DNA from: Dermatemys mawii
Taxonomy: Eukaryota; Chordata; Testudines; Dermatemydidae
Direction of reading: 5' to 3'
DNA: 64,000 bases
NCBI GenBank assembly: GCA_007922305.1
Contig: ML677365.1
Span: 15,680,293 to 15,744,292, forward strand
Under the pieces are notes generated by a model that saw nothing but the letters and a program-made list of their open reading frames with translations, did not search any database and was not told the DNA's origin. Below are positions 1 through 12,065 of this stretch, piece by piece. Made by a program: the position numbers and the translations under genes. The stretch's first letter is position 1, and each line of letters starts with the position of its first letter.

Positions 1-455
1 GGATGAATACTGTCTGGTCCTGGTGACTTATTACTGTTTAGTTTATCAGTTTGTTCCAAAACTCCTCTAATGACACCGCAGTCTGGGACAGTTCCTCAGA
101 TTTGTCACTTAAAAAGAATGGCTCAGGTTTGGGAATCTCCCTCACATCCTCAGCCATGAAGACTGATGCAAAAAATTCACTTAGTTTTTCTGCAATGGCC
201 TTATCTTCCGTGGGGAATGCTCCTTTAGTATCTCGATCATCCAGTGGCCTAACTGGTTGTTTAGCACGCTTCCTGCTTCTGATGTACTTTTTTTGCTCTT
301 TGTTTTGAGTCTTTGGCTAGCTGTTCTTCAAATTCTCTTTTTGGCCTCCCTAACTATATTTGTACACTTCACTTGCCAGAGTTTTTGCTCCTTTCTTTTT
401 TCCGTTGTAGGATTTAATTTCCATTTCTTAAACCTTTTCTTATAGGTCCTGTTTT
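1..455 (-). mobile_element. CR1 LINE fragment, pol region between endonuclease and RT
   Basis: Read on the - strand this is the degraded linker of CR1 ORF2. Recognisable pieces are KSPGPDSIHP at the window edge, then upstream the stretch with EPFF and DKSEELSQT, then a Lys-rich part. It carries several stops and runs off the start of the window. The small + strand frames here are shadows. Assignment is by recognition of the CR1 family, abundant in turtles, crocodilians and birds. Confidence 0.8.
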
Positions 456-465
456 CTAAATTGTT

Positions 466-710
466 TATTTTAGTGGCTCTCCTCTGGATTCTCTCTCCAA
501 CTTGTCCACATCTTTCTTACTTGACACAGTACTCCAGCTGAGGCCTCCCCAATGTCAAGTATACTGGGACAATTACCTCTTGTATCGTACATACAACACT
601 CCTATTAATACACCCCAGAGTAGTTTGGCCTCTGTGCTGTGCCCAAAGTTGAAGAGTTCATCCTGGGTCAGTCCTGTGAAGTGCTTAGCACCTTCAACTA
701 ACATTTAATT
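466..710 (-). mobile_element. CR1 LINE fragment, C-terminal RT / 3' region
   Basis: On the - strand this matches the CR1 region coding LEYCVQFW...DKLERIQ, much decayed. The + strand text CTCTGGATTCTCTCTCCAAC and the following GTCCACATCTTTC are typical of antisense CR1. It is separated from the fragment at 1-455 by a missing stretch of pol, so it is either a deleted part of the same copy or a second copy. It is an inverted near-copy of 960-1105. Confidence 0.7.
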
Positions 711-904
711 TATTATTGTTAATTTATTACTTATATTGAAGTAGCACTTAGAGGCTCTCATGAAGATCAGAGTAACATTCTGTTATGTGCCGTACAAATG
801 CAGAGTTAAGAAGTGTCTTCTGCGTAGGAAGGAAAAACTCAAATGCACAACTACAAATGGAGAATAACTGACTAGGTCGTACCACTGAAAAGAATCGGGG
901 TTCT

Positions 905-1545
905 AGTGGTTCACAAACTGAAAGTGAGTCAACAATGTGATGCTGTTGCCAAAAAGACTAATATTCTGGGATGTATTAATAGGAGTATTGTATCTATAAC
1001 ACAAGGTAATTGTCCCACTCTACTTGACCCTTGGGAGGTGGGGGCCTCAGCTGGAGAATGGTGTTCAATAAGAAAGATGTGGATAAGTTGGTGAGAGAGT
1101 CCAGAGGAGAGCCACAAAATGATAAAAGATTTAGAAAATGTGACGTAAGAGGAAAGGTTTTTTTTAAAAGAAACTGGGCATGTTCAGTATTTTGAGAACA
1201 AGAGAGCAGGACCTGATAGCAGTCTTCAAATATGTTAAGAGCTGTTCTAAAGAGAACTGTAGTCAATTATTCTCCACGTCCACTGAAAGTAGGACAAGAA
1301 ATAATGGGCTTTATCTGCAGTAAGGGAGATTTAGGTTAGAGCTCAGGAAAATCTTTCTAACTATAAGCATTGGAATAGACTTCCAAGGAATGTTGTGGGG
1401 AATTCCTGTCATTGGAGGTTTTTAAGAGCAGATTGGACAAAAACTCATCAGGGATGATCTAGGATTACTCAGTCTTGCCTCAGTGCAGGGGGATAGATTT
1501 GATTATTTCTGGAAGTCCCTTCCAGCCTACATTTCTGTGATTCAC
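905..1545 (+). mobile_element. CR1 LINE, 3' end
   Basis: This is the sense-strand 3' end of a CR1. It has the ORF2 tail (AAGAAAGATGTGGATAAGTT, later AAGGGAGATTTAGGTTAGA) and the typical close with GGAGGTTTTTAAGAGCAG, GGGATGATCTAG and CCTTCCAGCCTACATTTCTG, ending near GTGATTC. No open frame remains. 5' truncation is usual for CR1 insertions. Confidence 0.85.
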
Positions 1546-2440
1546 TGCATAGTGAATCTGGGTGATAAGCACCCAAGTCTGAGCACCTGGGGTAGTCTAG
1601 CCCATGTGTCAGTGTCCCCAGTGCAAAGTCATATCCACATTATGGTGTCTTCACTATTTCTTTACTTGCTTATTTATATTTGGGGTCATATCCCTGGCTC
1701 TCTGTGCTGAGATGCTCTCATTCTTTCCCAGTCAATTGTGGGAGTAGTTGTCTGTTTTTCAGGGGGAAGTGTGGGAGAGCATTAGAGGACTATCAGCTCT
1801 TCAGTGATTTAGTCTTCATCTACACCATAAAGTGGGTGTATTCCAGCCCGAGTTAAAGCTGAGACCACATTCTATCCCATACCCCTAGCTGGGTCTGCTA
1901 GCTCAGACTCAAAGCACCTCCAAATCTGGGTAAAAGATTTTAACATGCAGACAATGAGGGAAGAATGGGGGTTGTTTGTGCTAAAATCCTGGTAAGAGTC
2001 TGCATTAACTCTACTGCTGAGACATTTTCTTTGGGGCAGCATCTGTCTATATGAGTTAATAATCTAATTATAGATTATACTGGAGAGAGAGAATTCTCTT
2101 TCTCCTATGTATACATTGAAGAAAAATTATAAAGAAATTTAAAAAAGTTTTAAACTAATCTCATGGCAACATTTCAACCCCTGTTTTGCTTGTGATGTTT
2201 AGGGCCCAATTTTGCAATCTGATCTGTATGGGTCAACTCCTGCTCCTGTTTGAAGTAGGTTTACTTTCCATCCAACTACGTGGATCAAATTGCAGGATCA
2301 GAGCCTTAAATTGTAAAGTCTTCGAGACCTGGTCTTGCCTCATGTCTGCAAAGCATCTAGAATACTCCATGTGTGTTATATAAATAATAATTATTATAAA
2401 ACACTTTACAGAACCTGAGTTTTATTCTTCTAGGCTATAA
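1546..2440. other. Intron, no assigned element
   Basis: AT-rich intron upstream of the first STK3 exon. The part at about 2195-2400 (GGGCCCAATTTTGCAATCTG and following) has the style of very old sauropsid repeats, but I cannot name a family. No gene is seen. Confidence 0.5.
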
Positions 2441-2512
2441 CATTTTGTGTGTGTGTGTGTGTATGTGTGCGTGTATGTATGTATGTATACGTGTGTGAGT
2501 GTGTGTGTATAT
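2441..2512 (+). repeat. (GT)n / (GTAT)n microsatellite
   Basis: Interrupted GT and GTAT repeat about 60 bp before the acceptor of the first STK3 exon. Confidence 0.9.
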
Positions 2513-2569
2513 AGTTATATACAATATTTAACCAAGAAGAAAAGTAGTTAAATGTTTGTTTTCTTATAG

Positions 2570-2734
2570 CTAATAGAAGATGAAATAGCCACCATTCTTA
2601 AATCCACACTTAAGGGACTTGAATATTTGCACTTCATGAGAAAAATACACAGAGATATAAAGGCTGGAAACATCCTCCTTAACACTGAAGGACATGCAAA
2701 ACTAGCTGATTTTGGAGTGGCTGGCCAATTAACA
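2570..2734 (+). CDS. STK3: STK3 (MST2) internal exon: catalytic loop and DFG
   Basis: This 165-bp exon encodes 55 residues of a Ste20-family kinase of the Hippo pathway, which in the cytoplasm phosphorylates LATS1/2 and MOB1 together with the scaffold SAV1. It starts [12 protein letters not shown], then contains the catalytic loop HRDIKAGN (exon residues 27-34) and the magnesium-binding ADFG (46-49). By alignment from memory it equals human MST2 residues of about 118-172, which puts the HRD Asp at 146 and the DFG Asp at 164. The acceptor is TTCTTATAG|C and the donor ACA|GTAAGT, phase 0 at both ends. The paralogue STK4 has Thr-Glu-Asp and Gln where this exon has Ile-Glu-Asp and Lys, which favours STK3. 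No stop or missing catalytic residue is seen. Confidence 0.95.
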
Positions 2735-3239
2735 GTAAGTATATGAAAAGGTCAGAACCTTTTTTAGATTGTTATAATGCTTGTCACCATTCACATTTTT
2801 TAAAAAAAGGGTTTCTACTTTTTCATTTCCTTTCATCATTCTCCATGGCCAGGAATGACTGGTGATGGTAGGAAAGAGAGCATTTTTCTTCTCATGATGA
2901 TTATTTCGTTGTTCTCTAACTTTATTGAGCTTACTTAACTTGATTAAAAACCCCTAATACCATCAACTTTAATGCCTTTAATTTGATTTTAGCAGGTTGA
3001 ATTATAGCCTAGGCAGGACTTTCAGAAGACTGTACTGCTCCTGTTTCTATGCTATAGTTGTCTGGAAAAGACATGGAATACTTCAGTACAGTAACTCATT
3101 GCTTAACATTGTAGTTATGTTCCTGAAAAATGCGACTTTAAGCGAAACCGTGTTAAGGGAATCCAATTTCCCCATAAGAATTAATGTAAAAGTGGGAGTT
3201 AAGTTCCAGGGAAATTTTTTTTCACCAGACAAAAAACTT

Positions 3240-3253
3240 ATAATATGTATGTA

Positions 3254-3309
<56 letters not shown>

Positions 3310-3342
3310 ATATATATATAATATCACACACACACACACAAT
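3240..3342 (+). repeat. Compound microsatellite (TATG)n(TG)n(TA)n(CA)n
   Basis: TATG, TG, TA and CA runs follow one another inside the DNA transposon at 3089-4154. The TG and CA parts are complementary, so the tract can fold on itself. Confidence 0.9.
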
Positions 3343-3578
3343 ATGAGTTTTAAACCAACAATTTAATACTATACGCAGTGATGATGATTGTGAAGCTTGG
3401 TTGAGGTCGTGAAGTTAGAGGGTGGGATATTTCCCAGGCAATGCCTTACTGCTAAATGATGAGAGCTCACCTGAATGGTAGTTCAAGGGTTAACACGTTG
3501 TTAATCTAGCCTTACGCTCTACAAGGCAGCACGAATGGAGGGAGGGGAGACAGCATGGCAGAGAGAGACAGATACACA

Positions 3579-3579
<1 letters not shown>

Positions 3580-3618
<39 letters not shown>
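3580..3618 (+). repeat. (GT)n(GA)n microsatellite
   Basis: About ten GT units followed by about nine GA units, inside the Tigger-like element. Confidence 0.9.
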
Positions 3619-5372
3619 CACTTCGCCCCTTTAAGTACATTCCACTCTTAAGTACATTGTCTTTTTAAGTGGATCAAGAAGTTGAGACAGCAGCTGTTGC
3701 CCCAAGCTCTCTTTGTCTCTCTCTGTCAAGGGTAAGCAGGATGCAGGAGCAGGGGGGAGCGGGACACCCTGACATTAGTCCCTCCCTCCCCCTTCCCCTG
3801 TACAGCAAGCAGGAGGCTCCTGGGAGCAGCTCCAAGGGAGAGGGCAGGAGCAGCACCCAGCAGACAGGGGAGGGACATCTGAACTGCCAGCAATTGATAG
3901 CCTACTGGGCAGCTGCTGCACAGAGAACTTAATGGGGCAGGGAGCTGTACGGGGGCTGCCAGTCCACCCTGGTTCCAAGCCCCCACCAGCTAGCTCCAAC
4001 GGGCTGCTGTTCCTGCAAGCAGCGGACAAAACAGGCGGCTGCCAAATGACTTTATAAGGGATCATTGCACAGCTTTAAGCGAGCATGTTCCCTAATTGAT
4101 CAGCAACTTATCGAAACAGTGTTAACTGGGACGATTTTAAATGAGGAGTTACTGTACTGTTGGTCTGGTACCAGGACTTGGGAACAATTAATACATGCCC
4201 ACATGCATACCACAACTCTCTGAAGTTACTGCCTTGTTCAATTTAGTTTAAAAAGTGGATCACTAGTTGTTGTGGTTGCAAAGAAAATCTCATATATATT
4301 AACTGAATGTAAGTGATGCAGAGATGTCAATATGAGTGTGGAAAGAGCTTGGAACAACAGCTCTCAGAGTGAGGTATTAATAACTAATTTAAATATCAAC
4401 ATTATTAATGATTTCATTGCTCCTTGTAAAAAAGAAGAGGGAGGATCACAGTACTGCAGTTTATCATGAGAGACTTCTCATTTTGGTGCCACAAGTGTGT
4501 GGCCTTTGGGAAAATTACCACTGCTTTTGCCCCCTTGACTGACACCCAAGGTTTGTGGTTCTTAACCAGAAGTCTTCCAGGGGGCACATCAGCTCATCTA
4601 GATATTTGCCTAGTTTTACAGCAGGCTACATAAAAAGCACTAGTAAAGTCACTACAAACTAAAATTTCATGCAAACAAAATGAAAAAGTAAGCAATTTTT
4701 TGGTAATAGTGTACTGTGACATTTAGGATTTTTATGTCTGATTTTCATAAGCAAGTAGTTTTAAAGTGAGGTGAGATTTGGGGGTATATAAGACAAATCA
4801 GAGTGCTGAAAGGGACACAGTAGTCTGAAAAGGTTGAGCCAGTTCCCTCGCTACACTAGCAGAGCCAATGTGCATATTGAAGACCCACAGAAGGGAATCC
4901 AAGCTTATTGAGCCCAGGGGAACTCAGAGAGCATGTGATCATATTTTGAACATCTCCACACCTACAGTGAGTACATTCTCATAGTGGTGATTTATGTGGG
5001 CAGAGCTTGGAAAAATACCACTTTCTATTTAATCCAATTCAGCCATTTTCTGGCACCGTTAAGGTGCAAGTGTTCCAAAACCTGGAAAAGTGGCTGGCTA
5101 ATTTATTAGTCATATGAATTTATGGGAACTGCTACATTTCAAAAGAGCTTGATCTTTTGTTATGGCAGTAGGATCATAAATGTTTGCATTTTTTGTGTGT
5201 GACATAACAGGAATAACTTTTACATTATCAATGTAACAGTGTCTGCTGAACATTATGAACTCAACTAAATATGTGAAGTGATCCCTCTGAAAAAGAATCT
5301 TAGAAGTGAAGAAGTTGGGAGTACATATCAATAAGTTGAGAGTAAAAACCTTTATAAGAACATTGCAGTTAG

Positions 5373-5468
5373 CAATCCTTATTTTACAGAAGTAAATATG
5401 TACATAAATAAATATGTACATTTTATAACAATCCTTATTTTACAGAAGTAAATATGTATATAAATAAA
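5373..5468 (+). repeat. Tandem duplication, 56-bp unit, two copies
   Basis: CAATCCTTATTTTACAGAAG with the following TAAATATGTA is repeated at 5373 and 5429, almost unchanged, which suggests a fairly recent local duplication. Confidence 0.85.
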
Positions 5469-6084
5469 AATCCTAGAAATGTAGGGTTAAGATTAGATTT
5501 TCAAGAAACTCAAACATGTGAGAGTTTGGAAATTCAGTTGATACCCACACTATCTTCATTCTGCCTGTAGGTGGTCAACAAAGGTGGGTAGGGACAGCCC
5601 ATAGTTTTGTCCCTTCCCACCTAAAATCCGTTGGTCTTGTTAGATTCACCCTGTTTTCTTCTTTTTGAGCTCTGTGTTGGAGACGTGGAGAGCAAACAAC
5701 CCTTCTACTTGATTTTACTTATGCAATCTGGCCTGTCTCTGAAGCTGCTGGTGAACTAAAATTAGCTTCACAGCTCCTGAAGCCCCATTCCAGTGTCACT
5801 ACTTAAAAATGCTGATATGTTTTAAAAATGAGTTTAAATCAGCTAGACTTTGTCCTGTTGATAACATGAGTCTGATAAACTTTGTGGCAAAAAGTTGGAA
5901 AGAAGAAGAGAAATAAAATAAAGTGTCAAAAAACCTTAGACTTATTGGACTCCGGGGAAGCTCTTTATTTTAAGAGCAAACAATCAAGAAATCCCTTATT
6001 TTATTTACTTCAGGTTTGAAAGGAAAACTCTCCCTCAGTCACAGACATCATCTGCCAATTTTGAGGGTAGTTGTTTATTTGTAG

Positions 6085-6106
6085 ATGGTGGTGGTGGTGG
6101 TGGTGG
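6085..6106 (+). repeat. (GGT)n microsatellite
   Basis: About seven GGT units, 115 bases before the second STK3 exon. Confidence 0.9.
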
Positions 6107-6213
6107 AATGTAGTGCTTACAATGGAAACTCAGTTCTAACCTTAAATGTGAAACAAATGTAATGGGAATCTATGCAGACAAATGTCCAAATTTTAATTGC
6201 ACAAATGATGTAA

Positions 6214-6447
<234 letters not shown>

Positions 6448-6559
6448 TAGCTGCAGAGTTATGTCTTATATAAATAACAGAATTGTGGGCAAAATCTTGG
6501 AATCCTTAATCGGGTCTCACTCACTGCTTGACTTCTGTCTCCCCAATACTTAAAAGGCA

Positions 6560-6765
6560 CTGTTACTATAGTTTGTACCTTGCAAACATTGAATTGATTT
6601 TCACAATTCTCCTATAATAAAGTACTATTATCTCCATTTTACGGATGGATAACTAAGGCACAGAGAGATTAAGTGACTTTCCCAAGGTAACAAAGGAAGC
6701 CTGTTTGAAGTTGAACCCAGATCTCCTGAGTTCAATCTATTGCTGTAACCATGTGACCATCCTTC
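6560..6765 (-). mobile_element. MIR-type CORE-SINE
   Basis: The + strand shows reverse-complemented MIR: TATCTCCATTTTACGGATGG, then GGCACAGAGAGATTAAGTGA, CTTTCCCAAGGTAAC and a final GAACCCAGATCTCCTGAGTT, which holds the B-box side. The tRNA-like head is therefore at the right end. It is diverged, as expected for an old amniote SINE. Confidence 0.85.
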
Positions 6766-9700
6766 CTCCCTTCAAAGGGTTTTTTGATTAGTAATAGCCA
6801 AGAAAGGAATTCAGGATTTGACCCATTGGTTGTTATTGACAGTATTCATAATTCCCAACCAGTTTTTATGTGTTACTAAACATAAAATAAGTTAAGAATG
6901 TATTTCTGCATTAGCTTAGATTTAAAAATAAATAAATAGAAAGTGTGATCTGAGAATGATGATAATTGAAAAATATTGCCCCTTAAGAAGTTCATGGACT
7001 ATTATTGTCGAGGGACAGTACTGCCACCAGTTGGATGTACTTTTTTTTTTAATATTGAACTGCACTATAAATAATAGTTATGCCTTTCTAATAAGTATGA
7101 TTGTAATAAAATCAGTTAATTTCATGTGCCATTTATAATTAGAACCCATTTTGAGTTAACAAGACATTATATGCTGTTAAAGGCAGTATGTTTCCCAGTA
7201 TGTTTGGGAATATTTAATCATGACATACATACTTGCTTATCCTATTGTTTTTTTGTTTTTTTTGTCAGTATCTCATGATTCTGCATTTTAACAGAAATAC
7301 AGGAAACCACAGTGGTTGAGTAAAAAAGTGCTGTTTTTACACAGTGACTTTAACTTGAATATATTCAAGAGTATTTAGTAGATTTGTGGTTTAAAAAAAA
7401 AGCAGGAATGATGGCTAAGGTTTCAAAAAGTTTTGTTAGTGGGTAGTTAAAGCTAAACTACTGATTGTTTTGTGGTACTGAAACATTATAGCATTTAAAG
7501 AAACACCTAATGAAACTTTTGGCAAAGCCATTGTTTTTGACTATTTTGAAATTAAAGAATGACTAGAAATAATTCAAACTGAGATGAACAAGACACATCT
7601 TTCAAGCTCTCCCTTTTAATGAATGGCTTAATAAATGAAGATTTAACATTTGAAACTGTTCTGAAGAACTATATTAATTACAGATTAATTGTATTTGATT
7701 GTACAGTATTGGGATTTTTTAGTTGTACTCTAACATTAATGAAATCATCTTCATTACATCTGGGATCACTGTAACATAATTGCATGTAGTTGCACTATGT
7801 AATGAAAGTTAAGGACTAAATTATCAGAGAGGATTTTATCAGTATGACAATAGCTGCTTATAAACCAAAGGTCACTGTTTGAATTTGAAAGCTTGTGAGT
7901 CTTTTTAATTCTTGTAATCAAATGAATGATATCAAAGGCCAATGTAATTTAACATAACAATTCTGGATTACACAGAACACATGTTCCTGTTAATAAATTG
8001 TGTTATGGTCTTTAAGTGCTTGTATGCTGTTAGTACTCTTTTGTATATTTGATACACACAGGTTTTTTTTAGTTTTTATTAGTGAGTTGTTACAGTGGTT
8101 AACAAGAAATACACAGATTGAAGCTGCAATAGTTTTCCCAGAGTTATATGATCTAACTTCACAGGATCCTTGGGCATATGTAGATGCTTTTCTATTTTGT
8201 TTTAGTTATGACATACAATTGATATAGGCAAGCATGAAAGCTTGGGCAAATTTTCATTGCTTTTTCTGGATCTTGCTTGAGTTCTGTGGTATTTATGTAA
8301 AGTACAGTTTTGTGACTTGGGAATGCATGTTATATGTGCTATTTTGCTGTAGGCTGGTTGGCATTGCCACAAAGGTAATACACTGCAAGTAGGCCATTTC
8401 CTTGTCGACTGCATTTGCAGTTTAATAGAAATATTACATGACTTTTTTAAACAAGTGTTTTGGCAGGGAGGAAATAGATTCCATGCAAACAAGCATAGCT
8501 TCCTCCATTTAACCACACTCTAGCTACTCCAAAGAATTGTGCAAAGTTTCAGTTTGGGAAGGATGAGAAGGGAGGAAAAAAACATTTCAGATGAAGAATA
8601 GAAATGATTTCTTCTTGTAAAGTACTTAAACTTGTGGTTAAATATTTGTGACTACATGAAGGCGATGAGTGCCATTTCATCTGGTTGTGTTATAGATAAG
8701 AGGCTGTTACCACCTGGGACCACCATGTTTGGCTTATGCTGGATAGGCCATGACCATAAACCAACTAAATAGTCTAATAGCAGGATTTTTTTCATACATG
8801 TAAGGAGCCTGTGTTGCCTCATCCATCTGGTGTCCTACTTCATTCATGCTGCTGGTAGCGTTAAATAAAGACATACTTCAGAGAGCAACATCTATTCTTT
8901 TGCCTTTTTGATGAAGGAAGTCTTAAAGCCTTGTGGGAATTAGGACTACTCTAGAACATGGAAATACAGCCCCTAGAAATAGCAGTGAATGAAATGATAG
9001 GCTGTAGTATGGATACCATCATATTTGTTTGCATCCTCTTTAAATGAAACCATCAGCTACTTTCTTACTCTTCCTTCCTAATCAACAGCTGCCTTTATTA
9101 TTTCCATTCATCTGACCATCAGCTTCTTCTGTAATGCAAACAAAAGGCTGGCACCACCCATATTTTTTTTTTTGTTATACTAGCTCTAGTATTTTTTCGT
9201 TATACTAGCTCTAGCATTTATCCAGATTATGTGTACCTCTGGAAAATTAAAATAATCAATTTGGTAACTGGAAGTTTCTGTAATAGTCTAGCAATATTTG
9301 CCTTTCTGGTTATCAAGCTGTGCCCTCCAAAATCCTTGCTTACAGATCTTCTTTAACAAGCAAAGAAAGTAAATTTTATTAATCTTTGAAATGGAATCTT
9401 TCCCAACCTACCCTACGTACATAGTCCACACACTATTTACAGTCCAAATTCATTCCCTTTATGGTGTTTAGCTTTGTTAACAAACAAATCTGCAACAAAA
9501 TATCATCATGAAGTTCACTTGTACCTCTGCAAGCTTGGCTGTTTCTAGGGTTCCTCCCTCAGAAATGGTCATTCCACAAGCTAGATATTTATTCTTTCTC
9601 TCCTGAAAGAGTGCCACTCCCACTTCCTTTATAGCCAGGTAAAGTCATGAGTCATGTGCCTCAGAGAGTCAACAGAACCCACTTAATACTGCACCAACAG

Positions 9701-10350
9701 GGATCAACATCTGCCGACCGGGTGGGGAGTTTCAGACAAATGCTGCAGGTCAGTTACAGAAACCTTATTCTGTTGTTCTTGTGTCTTCCCTCTTTGCAAG
9801 GTTACCACACACTCTCAGTAATGCATGCGGCTATAGTATGCAACAGGCTGGTAGTAGCAGTGTATTTAAAGATCTTACAGCATTAGCCTTTATTTTCTGT
9901 ATTGCAGTTTATTGGTAATGAGCATGTGGACATCATGTGTTCCACAGACTAATGTGGGAAGCATGTTTGAACTGTTTCGATTTGCTTTTAGTCCAATCAT
10001 GATATTTATTTTTCCATAGCATTTACCCAGATTATCTGTATCTCCTGTTTAGCTTGTGTCACTTCCACCATGGACTAATTATTTGTATTTACCCTTTCCC
10101 CCACATGTATCTTTGAACAAATAGCCTTTTCCCATAGTGCTTTTGATGCTGTGTGCACTAACTCATAATCTTTTTTTTAAAAAAAATCAAGTTTGGTAAA
10201 GGTAATAGTGTAATGATGTGATGTAATTAGATTTCTGAAAAGCATTTCACTTGGTATCACATGACATTTTGATTAAAAACCTAGAATGATGTTAAATTAA
10301 CATGGCGCACGTTCAATGGATTAAAACTAGCTAACTGATAGAGCAGTGTG
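6766..10350. other. Intron, no assigned element
   Basis: AT-rich intron. A 25-bp imperfect duplication (GTTATACTAGCTCTAG at 9174 and 9199) is the only repeat noted. Short open frames at 8000-8227, 8202-8516 and 9647-9886 show no domain and no coding pattern. Confidence 0.55.
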
Positions 10351-10354
10351 TTTC

Positions 10355-11150
10355 TAGCAGGGTTCCATTAGATTGGTTCTTGGCCCTGTGCTATTTATCA
10401 TTAAATAAGCACTGCTGAAGTCGGCAGGTGACCCAAAAATTGGAGGAGTGGTAAATAATAAAGAGGATAGGTCAGGATTTAGAATAATCGCGATCACTTG
10501 GTAAACTGGGCATGAACCAACAATATGTTTTAATATGGCTAAATGTATATATCTAGGAACAAAGAATGTAGGCCAAACTTGAAGGATCGGGGATTGTATC
10601 CTGGACAGCAGTGAGTCTGAAAAAGATTTGAGGGTGGTAATGGCTAATCTGCTAAACATGAGATCCCAGTGAGATGCTGTGGCCAAAAGGGCTAATGTGA
10701 TTCCTTGCATATGCAAACAGGGAACCTTATAGTCATAGCTTGAGCTCCATTAATCTATTTATCTTAACAAAGAGAAGGTTTAAGGGGTGTATTAATTAGT
10801 CTATAAGTACCTAAAGAGGGAACAAATATTTAATAATGGGCTCTTCAGTCTAGCAGAGAGAAAGATAGCATGATCCAATAGCTGGAAGTTAAAGCTAACA
10901 AATTCAGACTGGAAGTAAGGCATACTTTTTTTTAACAGTGAGCATAATTAACCATTGAGCAACTTACCAATGATTGTGGTGCATTCTCCATCACTGGCAA
11001 TTTTAAAATCAAGAATGGATGCTTTCCTAAAAGAGATGCGTTAGGAACTATTTTGGGGAAGTTCTGTAGTATGTGTTACATAGGAGGTTAAATTAAAAGA
11101 TCATAATAGTCCTTTCTGGCCTTGGAATCTGTGAATCTATGGCATTATGA
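10355..11150 (+). mobile_element. CR1 LINE, 3' portion
   Basis: The longest sense CR1 3' fragment in the first part of the window. It starts within RT at a degraded GPCAIYH (compare the CR1 motif GPVLFN) and passes through the C-terminal region (CCCAGTGAGATGCTGTGGCC, a very typical CR1 stretch). It closes with GGATGCTTTCC, AATAGTCCTTTCTGGCCTTG and GAATCTATGG. Many frameshifts are present. Confidence 0.85.
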
Positions 11151-11284
11151 GTAGGGACTGCTGTGGGAATTATTGCTAGATAAACAGGGTAAGTGTGGCT
11201 TTAGGCATTATTAACTAAAAAAGACACCTGTTTCAACCAATGGGGAAATAGTTTTCTCTAAGATTAAAATCTCCTGTAAGTATA

Positions 11285-11461
11285 CAGTGGATTCCAATTA
11301 ATTGGGACACATCAGGACCGGAACAATTTGGCCTGATTAAGCAGCTACCCCAATTAACTGGAGTAAATAAAAAAGGGATGCTTTGTTTCCGTTTTTAGCG
11401 ATGTGTCCTGATTAAGCGGCTGCCCCGATTAACCGGTGGCCCGATTAACCGGAATCCACTG
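11285..11461. mobile_element. Tigger-like MITE with TA duplication
   Basis: A 177-bp element with inverted ends: left CAGTGGATTCCAATTAATTG, right AACCGGAATCCACTG, flanked by TA on both sides (11283-11284, 11462-11463). Internally TGATTAAGC and AATTAAC motifs recur in both orientations, so nearly the whole element can fold. There is no coding capacity; movement would have needed a transposase from elsewhere. Confidence 0.9.
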
Positions 11462-12065
11462 TATGCCAAAATATGGAAAAATTCACTTTTGTTGACACCA
11501 TCACTCTTATCGTATGAATAATTCTAGTTGAATAATTTTAGTTAATTTTCTTTGTCCAACAGGTCAAAAAGTTCTGTCAGTTTCAATAAAACATTTTGCT
11601 GATTTTTCTTTTGAGATTTGGTTTTAATCCAGCTCTGGTCAGTATTCCTAGAAGATAGTTATTAAGGCCACCTTTACACAGACTGTAGGAATTTATCAGC
11701 ATCTTTTATCATTTGTTTACAGTAGTGCTCACAATGTGCAAATCACTGTACAAACTAAGTAAGGCATGGTTCCTATATCTTGGAGAGAGAATGTAAGATG
11801 AGGTTGTAATTTAAGGTCTCTTCTGTCTTGGTGTAGGAGCTTCCTAATATTTGTACCTGAAACATGTGCTGTGTGCATTTTGATAGACACAGTTATGGAA
11901 CAAGAGTGTACATTAAGAAATAAGATTATAAAAGTTGCCCTTTAAAGAACATTGTAGAAATTAATTTTGGTTATAAATTCATACTTAATTTATTCTTTTT
12001 TTTTTCTATTTCCAAGAGGATCCCAATGTAGTTTGGTGAGACTGAATAAGTAGGGCTTTTCAGGA

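Larger units (their letters stand above)
3089..4154. mobile_element. Tigger/pogo-like non-autonomous DNA transposon, TA duplication
   Basis: The ends are inverted: the left begins CAGTAACTCATTGCTTAAC and the right ends AAATGAGGAGTTACTG. TA lies directly outside both ends (3087-3088 and 4155-4156). The next internal sequence is also partly inverted (TTTAAGCGAAACCGTGTTAA on the left, CTTTAAGCGA and GAAACAGTGTTAA on the right). The interior holds microsatellites and a GC-rich centre with no transposase frame. TA duplication and CAGT ends fit the Tc1/mariner superfamily, pogo/Tigger branch. It lies in the intron between the two STK3 exons. Confidence 0.85.

Noticed and set aside
2195..2400. Ancient sauropsid SINE or LINE tail (also 21110-21235, 28985-29105, 33175-33250, 55475-55560)
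   Set aside because: The style is suggestive, but no family ends or motifs are clear enough to annotate.
3083..3353. Open frames rich in Cys/Val/Tyr/Ile or His/Thr
   Set aside because: Translations of TG/TA/CA microsatellites.
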